64,000 nucleotides of DNA from CBDDEC01 sp965226785 (GTDB lineage Bacteria > Chloroflexota > Dehalococcoidia > UBA2979): NCBI GenBank assembly GCA_965226785.1, contig CBDDEC010000001.1, positions 1 through 64,000 on the forward strand, read 5' to 3'. This document shows positions 31,917 to 40,363 of this stretch, one piece after another. Position 1 is the stretch's first letter, and each line of letters starts with the position of its first letter. Made by a program: the position numbers and the translations under genes. Below the pieces are notes generated by a model that saw only the letters and a list, made by a program, of their open reading frames with translations, was not told the origin of the DNA and made no database searches.

Positions 31917-33068
31917 CTACGCGAGCACTCGCAGCGCGTCGTGATCCTCGATCGCCGCGACGCCGCGCTCGCTGATCACCTGCATCAGCTCCTCGGACGC
32001 AGAGAGTGCGGTCTCGGACTGGTCGCGCACCGGACCCGCCGGCATGCCCGCGACCTGCAGGCGTATCGTCGCGTTCAGGCCAGCCCCGCCGATGGGGATC
32101 ACCATCGACCTCAGCAGCCCAATCGCAACGTCCCGGCGGAGCCGCGCGTCGTCGTACCAGGGTTGGCCCAGCTCATCGAGGTACAGGCCGAGCCATCGGT
32201 CCTCGTGCTCGCGCCGGAGTTCCGTGGGCGCGCTCTGGCCGAGGAGGTAGCCGACGTCGTAGCCTCCCGACCCGCGGTGCAGGAGCTGCCAGTCGAGGAT
32301 CACGAGCGGCCGATCGCCCTCCGCTTCCGAGTGCATCGCGTTGTCGAGCCGATAGTCTCCATGAACGAGCGTGGTGGCATCCCGTGCTGCCTCATCGCCC
32401 AGCTCACCGAAGCGCTCGATGGCGGTGTGGATGCCGCTTCGTAGCCGAGCGCTGTGAGCCGATCCGATCCCACCTTCCCATACCGGGAACCCCTCGAGTG
32501 CCCGGCGCTGCCATGTGAGCGGCCCCGGATCCGAGGCGCCGGGGATGCGGGGGTGGCTGAGCAAGCGGTCGTCGTTCCACCACGCGCGATGTAGGCGCGC
32601 CGCCTCGACGACCATCGCGGTCACGAGTTCAGGGTCGACGTCATCGCCGGTCTGCCCGCCGACCGAGTACCCATCGAGATCCTCGAGTACCAGCATGAAG
32701 TCGCCGGACTCGATGTCGGACGCGTTCCAGATGCAGGTCGGTACGGGAGTTGGGGTGCCTTCGAGTAGCTCCGCGTAGAACAGGCTCTCGAGTTCGTAGC
32801 CTCGTATCTCGGCGAGCAGGGCGAGCATCTCCGCGACGGGGGATGGGGTCTTCGCGATCAGGCTGGCTGGCGCGCCGTTGGCCGAGCCCTCGTAGGTCGG
32901 CCGCAGCCGCAACACGCGGCCGGCGAAGCCGGTGCCGATGTTGATCTGCTCGACGTCGAGGGCGGTGATCGACGGTGCCTCGAGGCCCACCTCGGCGAAC
33001 ACTTCGGTGAGCCACTCGGGCGTCATCTCGCGGACACGGCGCGGTATCGATGCGGGCATGACGGGCAT
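31917..33068 (-). CDS. APH/choline-kinase-like phosphotransferase
   Basis: A 383-aa protein of the aminoglycoside phosphotransferase/EcKinase fold: ASLIAKTPSP (ATP-site Lys), FMLVLEDLDGYSVG (hinge), HGDYRLDNAM (catalytic loop with Asp) and VILDWQLLHRGSGGYDVGYL (metal-binding DW and following motif). These soluble kinases phosphorylate small hydroxylated molecules; many environmental ones act on sterols, CoA-linked substrates or unknown alcohols, and antibiotic resistance should not be assumed. Convergent with the ABC gene, 3 bp between stops. Two ATGs (33068, 33059) are possible. Confidence 0.85.
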   Translation of the reverse strand: MPVMPASIPRRVREMTPEWLTEVFAEVGLEAPSITALDVEQINIGTGFAGRVLRLRPTYEGSANGAPASLIAKTPSPVAEMLALLAEIRGYELESLFYAELLEGTPTPVPTCIWNASDIESGDFMLVLEDLDGYSVGGQTGDDVDPELVTAMVVEAARLHRAWWNDDRLLSHPRIPGASDPGPLTWQRRALEGFPVWEGGIGSAHSARLRSGIHTAIERFGELGDEAARDATTLVHGDYRLDNAMHSEAEGDRPLVILDWQLLHRGSGGYDVGYLLGQSAPTELRREHEDRWLGLYLDELGQPWYDDARLRRDVAIGLLRSMVIPIGGAGLNATIRLQVAGMPAGPVRDQSETALSASEELMQVISERGVAAIEDHDALRVLA

Positions 33069-33094
33069 GATAGCGGCGAGTGGGCGTTGCGGCG

Positions 33095-34153
33095 CTACTT
33101 CACGCGGCGCAGCGGTGTCGCGACGTGGCTCGGCGTGACGAAGCCGATCTCATAGGCGAACACGGCCGCCTGGGTGCGGTCGCGCAGGTCGAGCTTCCCG
33201 AGCAGTCGCTTGACGTGCGTCTTCACGGTGCCCTCGCTGATCACGAACGCCTCCGCGATCTCCGCGTTCGAGTAGCCGCGCGCGATCAGCTGCAAGACCT
33301 GCGTCTCGCGGGGCGTGAGATCGTCGAGGGAAGTGCCACCGAAGGGAGCCGCCGCGACCTCGCGCGGCGGCTCCTCGTCGGCTGGGGTGGACGGAACGTC
33401 GATGGGCGGCGCGTCGGGCGCTGGCGCGGACTGGGGTGTCCCACCGTCCGGCGTCGGCGCGGGCGAACCCGGGTCCGGGTCGGTCGTCAGGTCCGGCACG
33501 CGCTGAGCGCGGCTGCCGAGCATGAGCCGGGCCCACGAAGCGTGAACCGCCGAGGCGATGTTGAGGACGTGGATGCCCACGAACAAGGCGAGCATGCCGA
33601 CCGGCACGAGCCAGAGCGCCTCGGTGCTCGTTTCGAGGACCGTGAACCCGAGATCGATCTCTTCGCTGCCGAACATCAGGGCGAACGGTGCGCCGATGAA
33701 CGCGGCCGAGACGGCGCCGACCACCACCACGGTCACGAAGGCGGCGATGCCGATGGGGAACTGCACCAGGAGGTAGACCACGCCAGTCCACGTCGTGGGG
33801 TCGATCAGGCGCGTCCAGACCTGGCTGCGGAACGATTCGCCTCGTTCGATCGCGGTCGGCGGTCGGCGTAACTCGATCGGTGTGACATGGCGGACCATCC
33901 AGGCTTCGATGTCGCCCGCCCAGCGCGTCAGGAAGAGGGCCGCCAGGAGCACGACCGGGCCGACGATGGTCCAGATCAGCGCCCCGCCGACGGCGAAGCT
34001 GACGACGAGACCGACGAAGTAGGCGATCCCCACCGGGAACATCAGAAGCAGGTGGGCCGTGCGGAGGTACGTGCGCGGCGAAATGATCGGACCGAAGAGC
34101 CGGCGGGCCAACGACCGGTCTCGTCCGTAGACCGCTGCAAATGCGTCATTCAT
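33095..34153 (-). CDS. Membrane one-component regulator: 'Sensor' domain plus LuxR HTH
   Basis: A 352-aa protein. The N-terminal ~220 residues contain four or more hydrophobic segments in two similar halves (ISPRTYLRTAHLLLMFPVGI and DPTTWTGVVYLLVQFPIGIA), the pattern of the putative Sensor domain usually fused to histidine kinases. A Pro/Asp linker (about 225-275) leads to a LuxR-type helix-turn-helix: LTPRETQVLQLIARGYSNAE, then SEGTVKTHVKRLLGKL. Here the sensor is fused directly to the DNA-binding domain, so no kinase is needed and DNA would be bound from the membrane. Target genes unknown. Confidence 0.85.
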   Translation of the reverse strand: MNDAFAAVYGRDRSLARRLFGPIISPRTYLRTAHLLLMFPVGIAYFVGLVVSFAVGGALIWTIVGPVVLLAALFLTRWAGDIEAWMVRHVTPIELRRPPTAIERGESFRSQVWTRLIDPTTWTGVVYLLVQFPIGIAAFVTVVVVGAVSAAFIGAPFALMFGSEEIDLGFTVLETSTEALWLVPVGMLALFVGIHVLNIASAVHASWARLMLGSRAQRVPDLTTDPDPGSPAPTPDGGTPQSAPAPDAPPIDVPSTPADEEPPREVAAAPFGGTSLDDLTPRETQVLQLIARGYSNAEIAEAFVISEGTVKTHVKRLLGKLDLRDRTQAAVFAYEIGFVTPSHVATPLRRVK

Positions 34154-34285
34154 GAAAGTGATTCCTCGAGGTTGACTCTGCGTTGATGATTGCAGACTCG
34201 CGCGCAGAACCCCGAGCGGCGTCTCCCCAAGGGATGATCCGCGCTCGCGCTACCCCCTTCGAGATACCCCTGCGCGGTACGCGGC

Positions 34286-35245
34286 TCAGTCCGTGACCAC
34301 GTGCTCCAACGGTGAACCGGCGAGGTAACGGGTGAGCTGTGCAAGGAAGAGTTCGGTCGTGCGACGTGGGGTCGCTACACTCTCGCCGGAGGCGTGTGGC
34401 GAGACGACACAGTTTGGCAGCGACCACAGCGGTGAACCCGGCGGTAGCGGTTCCTCCTCGAACACATCGAGGGCTGCGCCTCGAATGCGACCGGCGCGCA
34501 GGACCTCGACGAGCGCCGCTTCGTCGATCAGGGCGCCGCGACCGACGTTGATCAGCACGGCGTGCGGGCGCAGCCGAGCCAGCCGGCGCGCATCGAGGAG
34601 GCCCCGCGTCTGCTCGGTCAGGGGAGCGCAGAGCAGGAGGTAGTCCGCCGCGTCGACCAGTTCGTCGAGCGCCGACGGTGGCAGCCAGCGATCGAGGTTC
34701 GGGTCGCCTTCGATGCCCGTCTCGACGCGTGAGCGTCGCGTGGCGATCGTCTGCATCCCGAAGGCACGCGCCAGCTTCGCCACCGCACGGCCGATCCCGC
34801 CGTAGCCCACGATACCCAGCGTGCGGCCGTGCAGCTCCTCGCTGGGTAGCAACTGCCACTCGCGCGCCTCCTGCTGCGCGCGGAAGTCGTCGACGCGGCG
34901 CGCGAAGTGGAGCATCTGCGCGAGCACCCACTCCGCCATCGGGATCGCATGCATGCCCGGTGAGTGGGTGAAGATGACATCGAGGGCGCGCAGGCGCTGG
35001 TAGAACGGCTTGTCGGTGCCGGCGCTCGAGGTGTGCAGCCAGCGCAGCTCCCCCGCCTCGGCCAGCGACAACAGCGTCTCGCGTTCCAAGCCGACGTCTT
35101 CGGACTTGAAGGCCACCTCGATACCCTCCGCTGACGGCGTGATCGATCCGTCCGGGTGCAGCGACGCGACCTCGATCGCGGCGTCGAGGTCACGAATGCG
35201 GTCCGCGAACGCCTCGGCGATGGCGGCGCTGACCAGGACCTTCAT
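34286..35245 (-). CDS. D-2-hydroxyacid dehydrogenase
   Basis: A 319-aa NAD-dependent D-isomer 2-hydroxyacid dehydrogenase. ATG 35245 overlaps the lutBA stop (ATGA), so translation is coupled; longer frames upstream are shadows of lutBA. Motifs are HSPGMHAIPMAEWVL, LGIVGYGGIGRAVAKLA (GxGxxG), the catalytic Arg in INVGRGALIDE, Glu in ALDVFEEEPLP, and His in VVSPHASGES. It would interconvert a D-2-hydroxyacid (lactate, glycerate or similar) and its keto acid, which fits the lactate-oxidation genes it is coupled to. Confidence 0.88.
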   Translation of the reverse strand: MKVLVSAAIAEAFADRIRDLDAAIEVASLHPDGSITPSAEGIEVAFKSEDVGLERETLLSLAEAGELRWLHTSSAGTDKPFYQRLRALDVIFTHSPGMHAIPMAEWVLAQMLHFARRVDDFRAQQEAREWQLLPSEELHGRTLGIVGYGGIGRAVAKLARAFGMQTIATRRSRVETGIEGDPNLDRWLPPSALDELVDAADYLLLCAPLTEQTRGLLDARRLARLRPHAVLINVGRGALIDEAALVEVLRAGRIRGAALDVFEEEPLPPGSPLWSLPNCVVSPHASGESVATPRRTTELFLAQLTRYLAGSPLEHVVTD

Positions 35246-37404
35246 GCGAGGGGCGTCGCTGGCAGGCGGGCGGCGAGGAACTCGGCTGCGTGCATGACCT
35301 CCACCGGCAGCTTCGCCGCGTCGGCGCCGCCGCGCAGGTGCAGCAGGCAGCCCGGGTTGTCGGTCAGGAGCACCCGCGCCCCGGAGCGGCGCACGTTGCG
35401 CAGCTTGCGGTCGAGCACGCCGGCGCTCAACTCCGGCGCGACCAGCGAGGTCGATCCGCCGAAGCCACAGCACATCGCGGCCTCCTCGAGCGGCACCACC
35501 TCGGCGCCGGTGAGCGCCGCAATGAGGTCGTCGAGCATCGCGCCACGGCCGAGCGTGTTCTCGCCCTGGCAGAAGCGGTCGACCGCCACGGTCGCCGGAG
35601 CCCCCTCGGCGAGTGCGCCGTCGGGCAGCCGGGCCGGGCCGGCGAGGTAGGCGGTGAGGTCGTAGACGCGGCCGCGCAGCCGGCGGGCGCGTTCGAGCCA
35701 GAGCGGCTCCTCCGCGAAGAGGCGTTCGTAGTCGTGCAGCATCGCGATCGCGCAGGAGGGTGCCGGCGTCACGATGTCGTCCGTGCCATCGAACGCGCGC
35801 AGCGTCTGCCGGGCCATGCGCCGCGCCGCCTCGTCCTCACCAGCATCGATCGCGGGCAGGCCGCAGCAGTGCTGAGCCATCGGCACGTCGACCAGGCAGC
35901 CGGCGGCGCGCAGCAGGGCGGCCGTCGAGGTTACGACCTCCGGTGCGAGCCGATCGCTGACGCACTGCATGAACAGCATGACGCGCCGGCCGCTGGCGTC
36001 GGTGTGCGCGAGCGCGCGCTGCTGCGCGTGCAGCTCCCGCCGGGAGCGCGCGGATGACCACGGCAGCGCCGGTGGCGTTCGCCAGGCCGTGAGCCGCCGC
36101 GGGAACGGCACGCGGGTGAACCGGCCTCGACGCAACGGCCACGAAGCCGCCGCCAGGACGCGCGCTGCCACCTCGACCAACCGCCGCGAGGCGAAGGCGC
36201 GGAGCCCGAGGCTCCGGCGGCGCGATGGGTTGACCGCGGCGGTCACCCGCCGGCGGACCTGGAGGATCTGTTCGGGGAGGGGGATCTCGACGGGACAGAC
36301 GGTCGCGCACGCCCCGCAGGAGAGGCAGAGCGACTGCGGCCCCGCCGCTGCCTCGATACCGTGGTGGAACGCGGTGTTCACGAGGCCGATCGGGCCGGTG
36401 TAGACGTGCCCGAACGCATGGCCGCCGACGACCTGGTAGGCCGGGCAGACATTGGCACAGGCGCCGCACTTCACACAGCGCAGCGCCGAGGCGGCCCACT
36501 CCTCCTCGGCCATGGCGCGGCGGCCGTTGTCGACGAGCACGATATGCAGCTCGTGGCCCGGCGCCGGGCCGGTGAAGAACGAGGTGTACGTCGTGATCGG
36601 CTGCCCGGTCGCGGACCGTGCGAGCAGCCGCACCTGCCGCATCGCGTCGGTCATGGTCGGGACGATCTTCTCGATGCCGGCGACCACGACGTGTACCGGC
36701 GGCAGGCTGGCGCTCATCTCGCCGTTGCCCTCGTTCGTCACGAGCAACGTCGAGCCGGTCGAGGCGACCAGGGCGTTCGCCCCAGTGATACCGACGCCGG
36801 CCGAGAGGAAGCGGTCCCGCAGTGCAGTGCGGGCGCTCCGCACCATCGCCGGGATGTCGTCGTCATCGAACGGTCGCCCCAGCTCACGTTCGAGGATGCG
36901 CGCTACTTCTTGCCGGCGGCGATGGATCGCGGGCATCACTACGTGGCTGGGCCGGTCGTCGTCGAGCTGGAGTAGCCACTCCCCGAGGTCGGTCTCGACG
37001 GCGGTGATGCCCGCGGCGGCCAGGTGTTCGTTGAGGAACAGCTCCTCGGTCACCATCGACTTGCCCTTGACGACGGTGGTGACTCCTCGATCGGCGCAGA
37101 GCTTCGCGACATAAGTATTCGCATCGGCCGCGCTCGTTGCCTCGTATACCGTCGTGCCTGCGCTCTCCGCGCTCGCGCGGAACTGCGCGACGAGCGCAGG
37201 CAGATTGGAGATCACGCCGTCCTTGACCGCTGCGAACTCGCGCCGCAGCGAGTCGAAGCTCACGCCGCGCGAGTCCTCGAGGTCCGCGATCTGGTCGTCA
37301 CGCGTTTCACGCCACGCGCGCTGGAAGTCGAGGAGGGAAGCGCCGAGCGTCTCGTGCGCCAGCGCGCCCTCGTAGCGCTCGTCGAACGGCGCGGGCGCGC
37401 TCAT
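35242..37404 (-). CDS. lutB: LutB-LutA fusion, lactate utilization iron-sulfur protein
   Basis: A 720-aa fusion of two subunits that are usually separate. ATG 37404 overlaps the lutC stop (ATGA). Residues about 1-300 are the LUD domain of LutB (GVTTVVKGKSMVTEELFLNE, GITGANALVASTGSTLL). Two 4Fe-4S motifs follow: CVKCGACANVCPAY and CLSCGACATVCPVEIPLPEQ. The C-terminal ~250 residues are LutA-type CCG domains: FMQCVSDRLAPEV, QHCCGLPA and MCCGFGGS. LutABC oxidises L-lactate to pyruvate. Middle gene of lutC-lutBA-hydroxyacid dehydrogenase, all with 4-bp overlaps. Confidence 0.9.
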   Translation of the reverse strand: MSAPAPFDERYEGALAHETLGASLLDFQRAWRETRDDQIADLEDSRGVSFDSLRREFAAVKDGVISNLPALVAQFRASAESAGTTVYEATSAADANTYVAKLCADRGVTTVVKGKSMVTEELFLNEHLAAAGITAVETDLGEWLLQLDDDRPSHVVMPAIHRRRQEVARILERELGRPFDDDDIPAMVRSARTALRDRFLSAGVGITGANALVASTGSTLLVTNEGNGEMSASLPPVHVVVAGIEKIVPTMTDAMRQVRLLARSATGQPITTYTSFFTGPAPGHELHIVLVDNGRRAMAEEEWAASALRCVKCGACANVCPAYQVVGGHAFGHVYTGPIGLVNTAFHHGIEAAAGPQSLCLSCGACATVCPVEIPLPEQILQVRRRVTAAVNPSRRRSLGLRAFASRRLVEVAARVLAAASWPLRRGRFTRVPFPRRLTAWRTPPALPWSSARSRRELHAQQRALAHTDASGRRVMLFMQCVSDRLAPEVVTSTAALLRAAGCLVDVPMAQHCCGLPAIDAGEDEAARRMARQTLRAFDGTDDIVTPAPSCAIAMLHDYERLFAEEPLWLERARRLRGRVYDLTAYLAGPARLPDGALAEGAPATVAVDRFCQGENTLGRGAMLDDLIAALTGAEVVPLEEAAMCCGFGGSTSLVAPELSAGVLDRKLRNVRRSGARVLLTDNPGCLLHLRGGADAAKLPVEVMHAAEFLAARLPATPLA

Positions 37405-37955
37405 CCGACGAGCACCAGTTGCACTTCGGACGGCCCCTGCACGCCGATCGTCAGCGAGCGCTCGATGTCCGCCGTGCGGGACGGGCCCGTCACGAGCGTC
37501 GCCAGCGACACCGTCGAAGCGTGCTCGTCGAGCCACGCCGCCGCCTCGTCCAGCGTCGGGACGATGCGGTCTACTTCAACGACGTGGAGGCACGTCTGCG
37601 ACAGGGCGCCCACCGCGCGGTCGCCAAGTTCATGCTGCGATAGCAGTACTGACCCCGACTCGGCGATGGCCAGCGCGCCCTCGATGACCCCGACCGCCAC
37701 ATCGGCGACCGAGGCGAAGGGGTCGGCGGGGTCGGGCGTCAGCAGGCGATCGCCGAGCGCTGCCCCGAGGTCCGGTCGCAGCGCCAGCAGCGACGGCGCG
37801 ACCGCCACCTGCCTGTCGCCGGCGACCTCGATCGCGAGCGCGGCGACGGCCGCCCAGTCAGCGACCTCGACGACGACGCTCGCGGCCGCCGTGGCACGCG
37901 CGCGCAGCTCCTCCAGGAAGCGGCCGTCGGGGTCGCCCTGGTGCCGGTTCGTCAT
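37401..37955 (-). CDS. lutC: LutC, LUD-domain lactate utilization protein
   Basis: A 184-aa protein, the third subunit of the LutABC lactate oxidation complex. Typical LUD/LutC features are GVIEGALAIAESGSVLL, then a strand-helix region, and TLVTGPSRTADIERSLTIGV with VQGPSEVQLVLVG at the C-terminus. It is first in the operon, with its stop overlapping the lutBA start. Upstream (37956-38083) lies a divergent intergenic region shared with the LLM oxidoreductase gene. Confidence 0.9.
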   Translation of the reverse strand: MTNRHQGDPDGRFLEELRARATAAASVVVEVADWAAVAALAIEVAGDRQVAVAPSLLALRPDLGAALGDRLLTPDPADPFASVADVAVGVIEGALAIAESGSVLLSQHELGDRAVGALSQTCLHVVEVDRIVPTLDEAAAWLDEHASTVSLATLVTGPSRTADIERSLTIGVQGPSEVQLVLVG

Positions 37956-38083
37956 CTACAGTCGCCTTCCATCGCGCGTGAGATGGTACGTGGAGACTGC
38001 GGAGCGCGGCTGTAACGCGTTTCGTTGACGCATGATCGATATCGGGGTCGCGCGCGGGCGCTGCCGAGTCGGAAGGGAACCAG

Positions 38084-39352
38084 ATGAAGTTCGGATTGTT
38101 CTACGAGCTGCAACTGCCGAAACCGTACGGCGCTGACGACTGGGACCCGGAGGACGAGCACCGCATCTACAAGGACGCGCTCGCACAAATCGAACTGGCC
38201 GACTCGCTCGGGTACGACTACGTCTTCGAGGTCGAGCACCACCACCTCGAGGAGTACGCGCACTCCTCGGCGCCGGAGATTCTGCTCGCCGCCGCCTCGC
38301 AGCGCACCGAGAACATTCGGCTCGGCCACGGCATCGTGCTCACGCCGCCGCCCTACAACCACCCCGGCCGCATCGCCGAGCGCATCTCGGCACTCGACCT
38401 CGTCTCGGACGGTCGTGCCGAGTTCGGCACCGGCGAGTCGTCCTCGTCGGCTGAACTCGACGCCTATCAGGTGCCGTGGGACGAGAAGAAGGCGATGTGG
38501 GAGGAGGGCACCCGCACCGCGATCCGGATGATGACGGAGAGCCCCTTCACCGGCATCGACGGCGACTACGTGAAGTTCCCGGCTCGCAACGTCATCCCTA
38601 AGCCGCTGCAGAAGCCCCACCCGCCGCTCTGGGTCGCAGGCGGCCGGCGCGAGACCGTGCTGACGGCGGCCCGACTCGGCATGGGCAGCCTCGGCTTCTC
38701 GTTCGAGACGCCGGAGGAGTCGGAGGAACGGGTCAGCACCTACTGGCGCATCATGCGCGAGGAGTGCCGGCCGATCGGCGAGGCCGTGAATCCTGGGCTG
38801 ATCGTCCTCAGTCAGTTCGCCTGTGCGGAGACCGAGGCGGAAGCGCAGCGCAAATCGGGTGATGGCGGCCAGTTCTTCAGCTTCGCCCTCAACCACTTCT
38901 ACAGCCCGCTGACCGGTCCCTCGCACGACCATGCGAAGACGAACCTGATGACCGAGTTCACCGACACGCCGGAGGAGGAGCGCCTGGCCCGCATCCAGGC
39001 GCGCTCACGTGACCAGCTCGCCGACCTCGCCAAGGCGGAGCTCACGGTGGCGGAGCAGGAGCCCGAGGACGAGAACGCCCGCGCGCTCTGGCGCGCAGCG
39101 CGCGCTCGCTCCGCGGTCGGTACGCCCGACATGCTGCGCGAGTACCTGGGGCAGTACGAGGACGCGCATCAGGACATCATGCTGTTCATCGCGCAGGCCG
39201 GCAGCCGCAAGCATGACGACATCATGGAGTCGATCGACCTCTTCGGTCGGAAGGTGCTGCCGGAGTTCAAGGAGCGGCACGAGGAGATCCACAAGCCCTG
39301 GCGCGAGCGCCAACTCGAGGGCTTCGAGTATGAGGTGAACTCCTCGATCTGA
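38084..39352 (+). CDS. LLM-class flavin-dependent oxidoreductase
   Basis: A 422-aa bacterial-luciferase-like monooxygenase (FMN or F420 dependent). ATG 38084 is preceded by GAAGGGAACC. Features are MKFGLFYELQLPKPYG, YVFEVEHHHLEEYAHSSAPE, RIAERISALDLVSDGRAEFG with TGESSS, and KPHPPLWVAGGRRETVLTAA. The C-terminal ~100 residues with ELTVAEQEPEDENARALWRA are longer than in minimal family members. Substrate cannot be predicted; such enzymes oxidise organosulfur compounds, terpenoids or alkanes. Confidence 0.88.
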   Translation: MKFGLFYELQLPKPYGADDWDPEDEHRIYKDALAQIELADSLGYDYVFEVEHHHLEEYAHSSAPEILLAAASQRTENIRLGHGIVLTPPPYNHPGRIAERISALDLVSDGRAEFGTGESSSSAELDAYQVPWDEKKAMWEEGTRTAIRMMTESPFTGIDGDYVKFPARNVIPKPLQKPHPPLWVAGGRRETVLTAARLGMGSLGFSFETPEESEERVSTYWRIMREECRPIGEAVNPGLIVLSQFACAETEAEAQRKSGDGGQFFSFALNHFYSPLTGPSHDHAKTNLMTEFTDTPEEERLARIQARSRDQLADLAKAELTVAEQEPEDENARALWRAARARSAVGTPDMLREYLGQYEDAHQDIMLFIAQAGSRKHDDIMESIDLFGRKVLPEFKERHEEIHKPWRERQLEGFEYEVNSSI

Positions 39353-39530
39353 GCCTCGGCTCTCGCTCGACCTACCCGGCACGAGCCTGATCCTCGATCC
39401 GCCCGCGTCGCCGGTGCGGAGGGTCGTCGGCGACTCCGTCGGTCACTTTACATTTGTGGTGGCGAGGTGGGACTGTCCGACATGACCCGATCAGCCTGGG
39501 CTTGTGGGAACACCCACCGAGGAGGAAGCG

Positions 39531-39974
39531 ATGAGCGACGAAGAGAGCACGGCACCCGGCGACGAGACGAATAGTTCAGGCCTCGACGCGATTACGGGCA
39601 GGCTGAGTTCGCCGGGCGAGTTGCTGCTGGCGCTGGGCGCAGCGCTCGTGGTCTTCGTCGACCTCCTGGGCAACGTCATCCTGGAGGAATACTCGTTCGG
39701 CCGCGTCCCCTGGGTGGCGTCGTTGCTGATCCTCCTCGCTGTCGCAGCCCATCGCTGGGGCGAGCGGCCGCTGTTCGCCGCGTATGGCCGAGCGCTGGTT
39801 GTGCTGGGGCTCGTTGCGGGCGCGACGGTCGCGCGCGAGCTTGTGGCAGACGTCAGCAACAACTACCTGGACGGTGGGGCCACGACCCTGATGGCGCTGA
39901 TCTTCTATGTCGGCGGCGCACTCCTGCTGATCGGCAGCTGGCAGAGCTGGTCCAGCGACGAGGGCGACGCCTAA
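39531..39974 (+). CDS. Four-helix membrane protein, unknown function (147 aa)
   Basis: ATG 39531 is chosen because of GAGGAGGAAGCG directly before it; the earlier frame start has none. An acidic soluble lead (MSDEESTAPGDETNSS) precedes four hydrophobic segments (LLLALGAALVVFVDLLG, WVASLLILLAVAAH, ALVVLGLVAGATVARELV, LMALIFYVGGALLLIG). No family is recognised. It stands alone between the LLM gene and a hairpin at 40005. Confidence 0.75.
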   Translation: MSDEESTAPGDETNSSGLDAITGRLSSPGELLLALGAALVVFVDLLGNVILEEYSFGRVPWVASLLILLAVAAHRWGERPLFAAYGRALVVLGLVAGATVARELVADVSNNYLDGGATTLMALIFYVGGALLLIGSWQSWSSDEGDA

Positions 39975-40004
39975 CGCCGCGCCCTCCACAGTCGATTGGC
40001 TTTA

Positions 40005-40023
40005 GCCGCCCTCGAAGGGCGGC
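40005..40023 (+). terminator. Hairpin after the membrane-protein gene
   Basis: A perfect 7-bp stem GCCGCCC/GGGCGGC around TCGAA, 30 bp after the stop at 39974. No T-run follows, so it is a weak or factor-dependent terminator. The same GCCGCCC...GGGCGGC stem opens the repeat copies at 44560, 47388 and 52535. Confidence 0.5.
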
Positions 40024-40363
40024 CGGGACGCGGTCTGAGGGTCGGCCTGCGCCCTTCCCTGGCGGTCGGATCACGGCTACTCATCGGGATGGAGGCGCGC
40101 TCGGAAGCTGCGCCCGGATATAATAGTAAGAAGCCGGGCACGATCTATCAGAGACACTTAGCGATCGGCCTTACATAGAGGCTTGCGCGCGTTAGTAGTC
40201 ACTCATGCCGCGGGGACATGGTAGGGCTCATTTGCGGCCGAATTCCACATCACGTATTAACAATGCACCAGAGTGCTCAATTCACGTTGGGCAAGCACCA
40301 CGACCAATCGTCCTGGTGGCGATTCGGCATTCGTCCGAGGTTTGTGGTGCGTGAGGGGGAACT
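40024..40363. other. 340-bp intergenic, leader of the peptide-binding protein gene
   Basis: This region is notably more AT-rich than its surroundings (for example ATATAATAGTAAGAAG near 40117). No gene is recognised. It probably holds the promoter of the binding-protein gene; GAGGGGGAACT precedes its GTG 40364. Confidence 0.45.

Noticed and set aside
31917..33068. Aminoglycoside resistance gene
   Set aside because: It shares the APH-like kinase fold, but nothing points to an antibiotic substrate; many environmental kinases have the same motifs.
39996..40178. Small plus-strand ORF after the four-helix membrane protein
   Set aside because: It starts inside a terminator-like hairpin, has no ribosome site and no family resemblance.
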